From: Aedes albopictus
Lineage: Eukaryota > Arthropoda > Insecta > Diptera > Culicidae
Direction: 5' to 3'
Length of the DNA stretch: 64,000 nt
Assembly: GCF_035046485.1 (NCBI RefSeq)
Contig: NC_085136.1
Coordinates: 78,571,734-78,635,733 of the forward strand
Shown: in pieces, positions 1 to 9,600 of the stretch
How the letters are laid out: each line of letters starts with the position of its first letter
Numbering within the stretch: the stretch's first letter is position 1
Program-made: the position numbers and the translations under genes
The notes under the pieces: generated by a model
The model's input: the letters and a program-made list of their open reading frames with translations, nothing else
What the model was told of the DNA's origin: nothing
Database searches by the model: none

Positions 1-85
1 TTTTTTTGTATGGACAAAAGTCTACTAGGAGGAAGGGGCGTTCTGAGATGGCCAAAATTTGGTCTCGTGGTTTATGAACAGTCCC
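1..85. mobile_element. Right end of a MITE cut by the window edge
   Basis: The segment ends in a sequence reading as a diverged terminus of the MITE family seen whole at 46105-46268 and 46294-46464 (GTTTATGAACAGTCCC here, GTTTATGGACAGCGCC there). It shares the internal 'GTATGGACAAAAGTCTAC' and the G-rich block before the end. The left end lies outside the window, so length and target duplication cannot be judged. Confidence 0.55.
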
Positions 86-270
86 TGAGAAAGTACGCGA
101 TGAATCCTAGAATATCCTCTGAAAGAAATCCAGGAGAAACTCCTGGAATAATTTCGGGGTAAACTCATGGGGCAATTCCAGGATAAACCTTTGAGAGAAA
201 TCTCAAGAGGAACCCTTGAGAAATTTCCAAAGGAACTCTTGGAGTATGTCATAAGACCTAAATTGATCGT
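86..270. repeat. Degenerate AGGAGAAAYTCCTGGAA-type repeat
   Basis: Short imperfect tandem units alternate 'gagaaat(c/t)c' with 'aggagaaactcctgga'. The same repeat resumes after the retrotransposon (4823 onward), so the LINE appears to have inserted into this array. No gene is seen. Confidence 0.6.
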
Positions 271-387
271 CAATCAGTTCGGACGCGTTTTTCAATCGCT
301 CCCGGTCGCGCACCTTTTTTAATTGTAGCATACGTTTCATTTTCGTTTTCGGTCGTACGTGCCAAGTATCGATATAGTGTAATTAAA

Positions 388-1698
388 ATGAGCTGTGAAA
401 TTTGCTTGTCGGATACTGCTGCTGAGTCAACTATGTGGTCATGTATAGGGTGTTCGCGTAACTTTCATCCCGCGTGCATTGGCATAAATGTGCAAAGATG
501 TTCGCTCCGTAAGAAGGACAAAAGGATGGATACATCATCGTTCGTGTTGCCGTGCTGCAGCTCCTGCCAAAGCATGGTGGCTACTAGTTTGGATTTCAAG
601 TTACTTGTTGATCAGCAGGAAATACTTACAGAGCAGATCAATAAAAACACGGAGGTGATTCATCGCACCTCAATTCAACAAAGTAATATGGGCGTAATCG
701 ATGAAGCCATTGATCGCCTGGAACTGCTACTGACCGATGTAAAAAATCAGCTTGCGACGGCAAAAAGTAGCTGTTTTACTGGTAACGTTAAAGCCGTAAA
801 GAGCCATATTACCGCACTATTTGATAATGCGCTTGAATCGTCAAAATTAAACATATCTACGGCTGTTAAATTGATGGCATCAAGTTTATCTGATGAGGTC
901 AAGACTCTGAGCAAAGATATAAGAGAGTTGTCGTCTTTGACCTTGGACATCACTTCTTTGGAGCCTATGCGGAGTAACCCGATGCTTGAACTCGATATTT
1001 TAAGCGAGTTGAAAACAATATCTGCGAACATGATGCCTACAACAAGCGCTGACATTGAAACTTTGAACTCCTCTCTCAATCAATCCACCAGTCTACACGC
1101 TGAATTAAATGCAGTTACACACGACAAGTCCGGTTACTCATCAAATACCGTCAAAGAAGACAAGTCCGGCTGGCGCTTACTTGGTTCAAAAAATATATGG
1201 AAAGCTGATTGGACCGACTACGACAAGCGTCAGTCGAATCGTCTAAATCAGCAAAAGCAAGCTGACAAGGCCAGGAAGCGTAAAAAGCGAACAAGCCATA
1301 ACAATATACGTAATGCACAAAATCAAAAAAATCGCTCCGTACCTGCCAGCCGAAACAACGACAGACATCGGAACGCGAATTTGCTGCCACCAGATAGAAT
1401 TCTTCTGGCGGAAGCAAAGCAGAGGTTTTCCAAACCACCGTGTTGTTCGGCTCGCGATGCAATGCACTCTAGAAGGCCCGTACAATATCAAAGTGGAGAA
1501 ACTCGAACCCCGGCTTACGATAGAAACCAGAGGGGCATCCAATTTCAGCGTGGCGAAACATTGAACCCCTACCCAGCTGATCGGGATATTGTACAACGAA
1601 TCCGTGAATCATCTTGTAATTGGACGATCGGACCGCCGCCAAGGCCATCCGTCAAAAACCACTGTGCGTCGTGCTCCTGTCAGCAGCCGGGTTTTTAG
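388..1698 (+). CDS. LINE ORF1 protein with N-terminal PHD-type zinc finger
   Basis: This 436-residue protein probably packages element RNA as the ORF1 nucleic-acid-binding partner. An N-terminal zinc finger with C4HC3 spacing is visible: C3, C6, C19, C22, H27, C30, C57 and C60, matching a PHD finger. Residues about 75-250 are helical and hydrophilic and could form a coiled coil. Residues 270-330 are strongly basic (KQADKARKRKKRTSHN), suited to RNA binding. The C-terminus carries further Cys/His residues (CASCSC). It begins with an ATG about 110 bp after the presumed element start and overlaps ORF2 by 79 bp in another frame. The assignment to a CR1-like ORF1 follows from the finger plus the neighbouring ORF2; there is no esterase motif that I can see. 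Confidence 0.8.
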   Translation: MSCEICLSDTAAESTMWSCIGCSRNFHPACIGINVQRCSLRKKDKRMDTSSFVLPCCSSCQSMVATSLDFKLLVDQQEILTEQINKNTEVIHRTSIQQSNMGVIDEAIDRLELLLTDVKNQLATAKSSCFTGNVKAVKSHITALFDNALESSKLNISTAVKLMASSLSDEVKTLSKDIRELSSLTLDITSLEPMRSNPMLELDILSELKTISANMMPTTSADIETLNSSLNQSTSLHAELNAVTHDKSGYSSNTVKEDKSGWRLLGSKNIWKADWTDYDKRQSNRLNQQKQADKARKRKKRTSHNNIRNAQNQKNRSVPASRNNDRHRNANLLPPDRILLAEAKQRFSKPPCCSARDAMHSRRPVQYQSGETRTPAYDRNQRGIQFQRGETLNPYPADRDIVQRIRESSCNWTIGPPPRPSVKNHCASCSCQQPGF

Positions 1699-4600
1699 CT
1701 GAATCGACGCAATCTGAGGATGTAGGATGCAATTCTTGTTTACCCAATTTGACACAATCTACGGAGGAAGAAGCAGACGACCCAGAAGCGCCTGGTAATA
1801 AATTATTAATTTTAAGTGATATTGCACAAACGAACGAATTACCAAAAATTACTTCAAAAACAAGTGCCATTGAAATTTTAGTTTATTGCCAGAATTTCAA
1901 TCGCATGAAAAGCGCAAAAAAAGTAAATGAAATTCACAAACAAATTTTGAGTTCATCCTTCTCGGTTGTTTTGGGTACTGAAACCAGTTGGAATGATAGC
2001 GTTAAAAGTGAAGAAGTTTTTGGTAATGATTTTAATGTTTATAGAGACGATCGAGATTTAACTCTTACCCATAGAATGTCTGGTGGCGGTGTTCTCGTAG
2101 CAATTTCCTCAAAATTCAATTCAGAGCTTGTTACTTCTACTAAGTTTAAAGAATTCGAACAAGTTTGGGCTAAAACACAAATCGCCGGCGAAACTCATAT
2201 TTTTGCATCGGTATATTTCCCACCTGATCAAGCTTGTAAATCAACATATGAAATGTTCTTCCTAGCTGCTGAAGAAATTATTTCACAATTTCCTCCGGAA
2301 TTCAAAGTGCATATTTATGGCGATTTCAATCAACGTGACGTAGATTTCATATCAGATTCTGAAAATGAATGTATTTTATTACCAGTTGTAGGTGAAAATG
2401 AAACGTTACAGTTGATTTTTGAAAAAACTGCTTGTTTAGGTTTAAACCAAATTAATCATGTAAAAAATCAGCAAAATCGATATCTAGACTTTTTATTAAC
2501 TAACATCCTTGAGGACTTCTGTGTGGAAGAAGCTCCCTTTCCATTATGGAAAAACGAGGTGTTCCATACCGCTATCGAGTATTCCGTTTTTATCCATATG
2601 AACGTTAACTCAAATAATTGTGACTATGAGGATGTATATGATTATAGTAAAGCCAATTATGAAAATATTAGACTTCAACTTAATAGAACTAATTGGCAAT
2701 CTGTTTTAAGAAATCCAGATGTAGAATATGCTGTTGAGGCCTTTTATAGCATTTTGTCGGAAATAATTAATTCGGAAGTTCCACTAAGGAGAAAACGACG
2801 AAATAATGGTTCTAAAAATCCAGTCTGGTTCAACAGGCAAATTATTAACTTGAAAAATCGGAAACAAAAAGCTCACAAAGTATACCGACGACACAAAAGT
2901 CAAGAAAACATTGAAAAATATTTAAGCATTTGCAATCAACTTAATCTAGCCATATCCACTGCTCTTGAAGAGTACAACAGAAAAACCGAGAATGAAATAA
3001 AATCCTGTCCCAGGAACTTCTTCAATTATGCTAAAACTAAGTTGAAGTCGAGCAATTTTCCATCAAAAATGTCGTTAGATGATAAATTGGCAGAAAATTC
3101 CGATGAAATTTGCAATCTTTTTGCAACCTATTTCCAAGAAACTTATAGTACATTTTCTGATGCCGATCGCGACTATGAATATTTCTCCCACTTTCCTGAC
3201 TTTACCAGCAACATCGGAATCAATCAAATCATGTTACAAGATATTTTAACCGGTCTAAAAGACTTAGATCCGAACAAAGGTCCAGGGCCGGATGGAATTC
3301 CGCCGGTTCTTCTGAAAAACCTGGCAACTGAATTTGCGGCTCCATTATTTTGGCTTTACAACATGTCACTTGAAACTGGAAAGTTTCCGAAAGGATGGAA
3401 AAAATCTTTCCTTATACCCATCTACAAATCTGGTAAAAAATCCGATGTTCGTAATTATCGTGGGATTGCCATTATCTCATGCATACCAAAACTATTTGAA
3501 TCTATTATAAACAGATGTGTGTTTAATCAAATCAAACTAAGAATTACAAATGCACAACATGGATTTTTCAAAGGTCGGTCGACTACAACAAACTTGTTAG
3601 AATTTGTTAATTACACCTTATGTGCAATGGACAGAGGTAACTATGTTGAATCACTTTACACCGATTTCAGTAAGGCGTTCGACAGACTTGACATTCCAAT
3701 GTTGATTTTTAAGCTTGATAAAATGGGAATCGAGTCTAGACTACTTAAATGGATCGAATCGTACTTAACTGACCGATTACAGATAGTAAGATTTGAGGGG
3801 AAGAAGTCAGAACCTATCAACGTATCATCAGGAGTTCCCCAAGGCTCACATTTAGGACCTTTGCTTTTCATATTGTTTGTAAATGATATCACGTATATTC
3901 TAAAGCATCTCAAAATCCTTATATACGCTGATGATATGAAACTCTTTATTGAAATAAAAAATGAAGAAGACAGAGAATGTTTTTTGAGAGAAATACGGAT
4001 ATTTGACCAATGGTGTAGTAAAAGCCTGCTGCAGTTAAACGTGAAAAAATGTAATTCAATTACGTACAGCAGAAAACATAGTACACCACCAATAATTGTA
4101 TCTTTAGGAAACCAAGAAGTTGAAAAGTGCAATAGAATTAGAGATTTAGGTGTTATCTTAGATTCTAAATTAACTTTCACCGATCATTATAACGCTATCA
4201 CTCATAAAGCAACTAATATGTTAAGCTTCATTAAGCGTTTTAGCTACAACTTTCAGGACCCATACACGATAAAAACATTGTACGTCGCTTATGTAAGATC
4301 AGTTCTAGAATACTGTAGCATAGTATGGTCTCCCTACATGGTAACACATGAGGATCGAATCGAATCAATACAAAAGCAGTTCCTCCTATATGCCTTACGC
4401 AAGTTAGGTTGGTCAACATTTCCACTGCCTTCATATGAAGCTAGATGCATGCTTATAGATATTCAAACTTTGAAGGAGCGTTGCGAATTTGCCATGGTTT
4501 CGTTTATAAATGATTTAATATCTCAACGCATCGACTCCGCCAACTTACTATCATGTATAAATTTCTATGCTCCTGCTAGACTATTGAGAGGTCGTAATAT

Positions 4601-4757
4601 ATTTGCTCTAAACAAACATAGAACAGATTATGCAAAATTTGGTCCTTTGAATCGAATGATGAACCTTTATAATCAGCACTGTGCATCTATTAGTTTGACC
4701 ATGTCTAGAACAAATTTGAGAAAATATTTTAGATCTTTGAGATATAATAGAATATAG
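1620..4757 (+). CDS. LINE ORF2: AP-type endonuclease and reverse transcriptase
   Basis: The open frame spans 1,045 codons, beginning at a TTG at 1620 in the overlap with ORF1. It nicks target DNA and copies element RNA by target-primed reverse transcription. An apurinic-like endonuclease spans codons about 85-335: YCQN entry, GTETSW (catalytic Glu), YGDFNQRD and RYLDFLLTN, then a late FHTAIEY in place of SDH. The reverse transcriptase spans about 540-830: GPDGIPP, QHGFFKGRSTT, YTDFSKAFDRLD, SSGVPQGSHLGPL, and the catalytic YADD at codons 769-772 (nt 3924-3935). A thumb-like C-terminus follows. There is no RNase H. No ATG exists before codon 96 (nt 1905), which already lies inside the endonuclease fold, so translation must enter from ORF1 by frameshifting or stop-restart. 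Confidence 0.9.
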   Translation: MDDRTAAKAIRQKPLCVVLLSAAGFLAESTQSEDVGCNSCLPNLTQSTEEEADDPEAPGNKLLILSDIAQTNELPKITSKTSAIEILVYCQNFNRMKSAKKVNEIHKQILSSSFSVVLGTETSWNDSVKSEEVFGNDFNVYRDDRDLTLTHRMSGGGVLVAISSKFNSELVTSTKFKEFEQVWAKTQIAGETHIFASVYFPPDQACKSTYEMFFLAAEEIISQFPPEFKVHIYGDFNQRDVDFISDSENECILLPVVGENETLQLIFEKTACLGLNQINHVKNQQNRYLDFLLTNILEDFCVEEAPFPLWKNEVFHTAIEYSVFIHMNVNSNNCDYEDVYDYSKANYENIRLQLNRTNWQSVLRNPDVEYAVEAFYSILSEIINSEVPLRRKRRNNGSKNPVWFNRQIINLKNRKQKAHKVYRRHKSQENIEKYLSICNQLNLAISTALEEYNRKTENEIKSCPRNFFNYAKTKLKSSNFPSKMSLDDKLAENSDEICNLFATYFQETYSTFSDADRDYEYFSHFPDFTSNIGINQIMLQDILTGLKDLDPNKGPGPDGIPPVLLKNLATEFAAPLFWLYNMSLETGKFPKGWKKSFLIPIYKSGKKSDVRNYRGIAIISCIPKLFESIINRCVFNQIKLRITNAQHGFFKGRSTTTNLLEFVNYTLCAMDRGNYVESLYTDFSKAFDRLDIPMLIFKLDKMGIESRLLKWIESYLTDRLQIVRFEGKKSEPINVSSGVPQGSHLGPLLFILFVNDITYILKHLKILIYADDMKLFIEIKNEEDRECFLREIRIFDQWCSKSLLQLNVKKCNSITYSRKHSTPPIIVSLGNQEVEKCNRIRDLGVILDSKLTFTDHYNAITHKATNMLSFIKRFSYNFQDPYTIKTLYVAYVRSVLEYCSIVWSPYMVTHEDRIESIQKQFLLYALRKLGWSTFPLPSYEARCMLIDIQTLKERCEFAMVSFINDLISQRIDSANLLSCINFYAPARLLRGRNIFALNKHRTDYAKFGPLNRMMNLYNQHCASISLTMSRTNLRKYFRSLRYNRI

Positions 4758-4822
4758 TTATTAAGTGATATAGTTAAGTGAAAATGTAGTCTACGGTATG
4801 TTTGACGAAATAAATAAATAAA

Positions 4823-5230
4823 CGATAGCCAAGTCACTTTGCAAGAAATCTGGAAGAAATACCAGGAGAATCGTCTGGGATATCCCCAGGAGAAATCCTG
4901 AAAAATCTCTGGATGTATCTCAGGACAAACTAATGAAAATGTTGAAAATTTAAGGAAAAATTCCGAAAAATCCTGTGCAAGAAAATTAGACAAGAACTCC
5001 TACAGAAATTCAAAAAAGTCCCTCAAAGACTCCCTCAGAAATTCGCAGAAGAACTCCGGCAGAAACAACATGAACATGTACGCGATAAATACCGGGATAA
5101 CTTCATGTAGACGTCCTAGGAGAAACTTCTGGAATACTCTGTGAAATTTCGACAGAATCTGTTGAGAAATCCAGAGAGAAACCTTTTAATAAATGTCCAG
5201 ATGACTTCTCGCAAAATCGTGAGGACTTCA
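4823..5230. repeat. Degenerate GAAATCCNGGAGAA repeat
   Basis: This continues the short-unit array interrupted by the LINE, with 'gaagaaataccaggagaat' and 'agaaatc..gagaga' variants. No gene is seen. Confidence 0.6.
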
Positions 5231-5960
5231 TTGGAAATGCTGGAACTTTCAAAGGGATTTCAGAGAGATTTCAGGAGGTTTCTGGAAGTTTTGGAGAGCT
5301 TTTTGGGATTTTAGAGGCTGTAGAGAGGTTGCTGGGGGTGTTCGGTGGTATCAGGAGGGCTTCGGGGGACTTTCAGCGGGTTCAAAGGGCTTTAGAGCAG
5401 TCATGTGAGGTTTAAGAGAGATTTTAAGGCATTTCATGGGATTTTGAGAAAGCTGCTACAGGTTTCAGGGGGCTTCCGAGGGTTTAAAGATATGCCCGGG
5501 GGTCTCCGAAGGATTTCAGAGGAGTCTCAATGCGGTTCAAGAAATTCATCTTTATTCATGAGGGTTTTTAGGGCTCCAGGCGACATTAGGAAAAGAGTAC
5601 GGCGGACTTCATAGTAGTTTCGGAGGGGGTTTAAAGCGATTCAAAGTATGTCAGAGAATACAGAGAAATTCCGTCTTCAGGAGTCTTCAAATTATTTCAA
5701 TGCGTTCCCGGGACTTTAAAGAAGTTTGAGGGAAATAAACGGGAGCCTTATGGAGGTTTCAAATTGATTTCAGGTCGTTTGAAGGCGTTTCAGGATTTAG
5801 AAGGATCCAGTAGGTTTCAAGGGTGGTTCTCGTGCATTGATAAAAGTTCCCAGGGGTCACAAGAAAGTTAAGAAGATGCATTTCAAGGCGTTTTAAGGCT
5901 TTTCCGGGAGGGTTCATAGGGCTTTAAGAGAGTTTGAAAAAGTATACGAAGGTCTTAAGC
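5231..5960. repeat. G-rich degenerate TTTCAGGGGG-type tandem repeat
   Basis: Imperfect short units of the kind 'ggtttcagggggcttc' and 'gggatttcagagag' run through the segment. They are compositionally distinct from the adjacent array, because G greatly exceeds C on this strand. No gene is seen. The chitinase's 5' exon is likely further upstream, so this is probably intronic. Confidence 0.55.
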
Positions 5961-6061
5961 TCTTAAGCTTGTCTGTGGTGTAAGAGTTGTTCTACTATGC
6001 TGTGAAGTTGAATGAAAAGATATCGAATTTTTCCAACCGTTCAAGCAATGGCTATGAACAT

Positions 6062-6693
6062 ATGCATAAACACACCCGTACTAATCTCCACTTTCCCTCC
6101 TTCATTCTCCCATTCCAGCTTCAACGAGGAGCGGCAACATGGTTATTTCTCGTGCTCGCCACAACACTAACGGTGCTGACTGCTAGGACAGCCGCGGCCG
6201 CCGAGAACAACCAACGAGTGGTATGCTACTACACGAACTGGTCGGTCTACCGACCGGGCACAGCCAAATTCAACCCGCAGAACATCAACCCCTATCTGTG
6301 TACCCATCTGATCTACTCGTTCGGCGGTTTCACCAAGGAGAATGCCCTCAAGCCGTACGACAAGTACCAGGACATCGAGCAGGGTGGCTTCGCCAAGTTC
6401 ACCGGCCTGAAGACGTACAACAAGAACCTCAAGACGATGCTGGCCATCGGCGGTTGGAACGAAGGTTCCTCACGGTTCTCACCTCTGGTAGCCGACTCGG
6501 AGCGTCGATCGCAGTTTGTCAAGAATGCCATCAAATTCCTTCGGCAGAACCACTTTGACGGGTTGGACCTGGACTGGGAGTACCCGGCGTTCCGCGATGG
6601 ATCGAAACCAAAGGATCGGGAAAACTATGCCCAACTGGTTCAGGAACTGCGTGAGGAGTTCGAAAGGGAATCCAGTAAAACCGGGCGACCGAG
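6062..6693 (+). CDS. Cht6: Chitinase exon 1 in window: signal peptide and GH18 catalytic half
   Basis: It encodes the hydrophobic leader (WLFLVLATTLTVLTA), the start of the barrel (RVVCYYTNWSVYRPG), the GGW motif and the catalytic FDGLDLDWEYP. The donor is GAG/GTAAGT after 6693, in phase 2. If the acceptor at 6117-6118 is used, the exon begins at 6119 with codon CTT. The residues before it (HKHTRTNLHFPS) would then be intron, which fits their polypyrimidine-tract look. Confidence 0.85.
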
Positions 6694-9600
6694 GTAAGTG
6701 GCTTGCAGGTTACTATTGCAGAGAATAACTGTTTTAACCAACTAATTTGCCGTAGGTTGCTGCTGACGATGGCCGTGCCGGCCGGTATCGAGTACATCGA
6801 GAAGGGTTACGATGTGGCTAAGCTGAACAAGTACCTGGATTGGTTCAACCTGTTGACGTACGATTATCACAGTGCGTACGAGCCGGCCGTCAACCACCAC
6901 TCGCCGCTGTACTCGCTGGAGGAACCGTCCGAGTACAACTTCGATTCCGAGCTGAACATTGTAAGTAGTTATGCCAAAGCCAAGAATCGTTCATAATACG
7001 AACTTTCATTGATTTTACGTGAAGTTCTTAGGGGAACTTCTTGGGAACTCCCGAAGAGACTTGCGGTGAATATCTGATAAGGGCCGTGCACAAATAACGT
7101 CACGCTCTTAGGGGGGAGGAGGGTTTTGCAAAACGTGACGACCCATACAAAAAGTAGTGAGGTCGCATACAAAAAGTGTGACGTAGGGGGAAGGGGGGTT
7201 GAAAAAGGTCGATTTTTGCGTGACATAATTTGTGTATCACCCCTAACGTAACAACAGTTGACCGTTGATCATTGTAGATCTTGCAGATTTGTTGTTGATC
7301 GAAGAAATATTTTTCAAGGCTGAATCAGCTGGGTAGACTGAATAACATGAACTTAACGACAGTTTAGAGTACCTGGGATACCCAAAAGTATACTAATCAA
7401 GTAACTGATGCCTCTCCAAATAAATGAAATATTTCGGAGATTTTCTCAGAAATACGTCCCGGGATTTCTTCCAAAATTTATTCGACAATTGTTCCACAAA
7501 TTTATCCTGAGATTCCTTTCTTTAAAAAATTCATAAAATATTCATTCGAAAAATTTCTTCAGGGATTTCTTTAGTTTCAGACAGGGGTTATTCAAATATT
7601 TCACTAGTTATTCCTCCATAATGTGTCAAATGGTAATTTGGCATTGGATTGCTTCAGAAATTATTCCATGAATTTCTTTAAAAATCTTCAGTGATTCTTT
7701 TAAAAATTCTATCAGATATTCCTTCAGAAAGTTATCGAAGAAATTCATCCAAAAATCCAGAATGCCTTCGAAATTTTTTCTGAGAAATTCAGGAATTCTT
7801 CCATTGATTCCTTTATTCTTAGTTTCCTTTAAGATTTTCTCCAAAGCTACCAGTTTAGATATTACCGAAAATGTTAATGCGGGAACTTTTTTTAAAAACC
7901 TTCCCTGGATTGCTCCGATATTGCTCAATGGATTCCTTTAGAAAATTCTCCAGAAATTTCGCTTGACTTTCCGTGGCACGTCTTCCATGAATTGCTTCAG
8001 GAATTCTTCTGGAATTTCCTTCGGCACGTTCGTTGGTGGATCCTCCAGAAATTTTTCCACTAATTTCTCAAGAAAAGTTTCCATGGCTTTCTCTAAAAAT
8101 TCCTTCATATATTTTTTCAGGAATCCATACGAGAATTCTTTCAGGAAATCATCCAAGGATTCCTTCAGGAATCTTTAAGATTCTTTAAGAAAATCAAAGG
8201 TCCCACCAGAAATTTCTCTCTTTGAAAACACTTCCACAGACTTCTTTAAATTGGTTTTACAAAGATTCCATCAGATTTTGTTTTCCAGGGATTGTTTCAG
8301 AAATATTCCTGGAGAATCCTTCAAATATTGCTAATGAAATTCCTTCATAAATTAGTCCAAAGAATCCAAGTTCAAGGAAATCTTTCATGGTTTTCTTCAA
8401 TTTCTTCCAAAAATTAATAGATTCCTTCAGAAATTACTAAAATTCGATCTTAATATCTACCAGGAGTTACTTCTATTTCACCAGAGATTCATTCAGAGTT
8501 TTCTGCAGGGGTTTATTTACAAAACTTTCTAGACATTCCTTCAGAAATTATTTCAGGTATTTCTTCAGGGAGTCCGCCAGAGATTTGTTCAGAAATCGCT
8601 CTAGGGATTCCATCGAAAATTCCCGCCTTAAATGTGTCCAGGAATTTCCTCAGGGGTTCATCCAGAAAATGCTACCGAAATTTCCTCCATAGATGCTTGC
8701 ATTATTACTTTCAGTGTTTCGGCTAGGAATTCCTTAAGGTATTTCTGAAGGAGTTCATCAGAGATTCCTTCAGGGTTTCCTCCAGATATCCTCTGTGCAT
8801 TTTCCCCAGAAGTTTATCCGGTATTTCATTTAAGGATAACTCCTATTATTTCACCACGGTTTCTTTAAGAAACTTATTCGATAATATTTCCTAAGAATTT
8901 GTATGGAGTTCCTAATGTAATATCTCAACTTTTTTTTCTACAGATCTTCGCACACGCCTATGTAGTAGGCTGCGGCTTATTTTTCAAAAGTTGTTGAAAC
9001 CTGGAATTCGTAAGCTCTTCTGGCTTTAAATGACACCAAAAGAGAAACCTCTGAGTTTAAGCCAAAAATATTGAGATTTAGAGGTGGCGCAATCACCTCA
9101 AAGTTGAATTTTCGAGTAATAAAAAGGTGTTCTCACTTCAAGTGCCATAACTTTTTCAATTTTCAACCGAATTTCAATCTTTTTTTATGAATCTCTCGCA
9201 AAGAGAGACAACAAAAATATCTACAAAAGCAAGCTAAAAATATTGAAATTGGTCAAACGGTTAAAAAGTTATAGGACTCTAAAATTAAATTTTTTTGTAA
9301 AAAGAAGAAAAAAATTAATTAAATTTTTAAAAACTCATATTTTGCGTGACTTTGGAAAAAAATAATGTTCTACACGTTTATTTGAAATTCAATTTGCGAG
9401 AGATTCATAAAAAAAAGATTGAAAATCGGTTGAAAATTGAAAAAGTTATGGTACTTTAAGTGAGAACACCTTTTTATTACTCGAAAATTCAACTTTGAGG
9501 CGATTGCGCCACCTCTAAATCTCAATATTTTTGGCTTAAATTCAGAGGTTTCTCTTTTGGTGCCATTTGAAGCCAGAATAAAAATAAGCCGCAGCCTACT

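Larger units (their letters stand above)
270..4822 (+). mobile_element. Full-length CR1/Jockey-type non-LTR retrotransposon (LINE)
   Basis: Two long overlapping open frames (PHD-finger ORF1; endonuclease plus reverse transcriptase ORF2) are preceded by a 5' UTR of about 110 bp and followed by a short 3' UTR ending in a GAAATAAATAAATAAA microsatellite-like tail, as in many CR1/Jockey elements. Both frames are free of internal stops, so the copy looks recent. A PHD finger in ORF1 is known in CR1-group elements of insects, which favours CR1 over Jockey. It lies on the same strand as the chitinase gene. The 5' boundary (about 266-276) is set only by the end of the flanking repeat, and I could not find a convincing target-site duplication. 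Confidence 0.85.
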
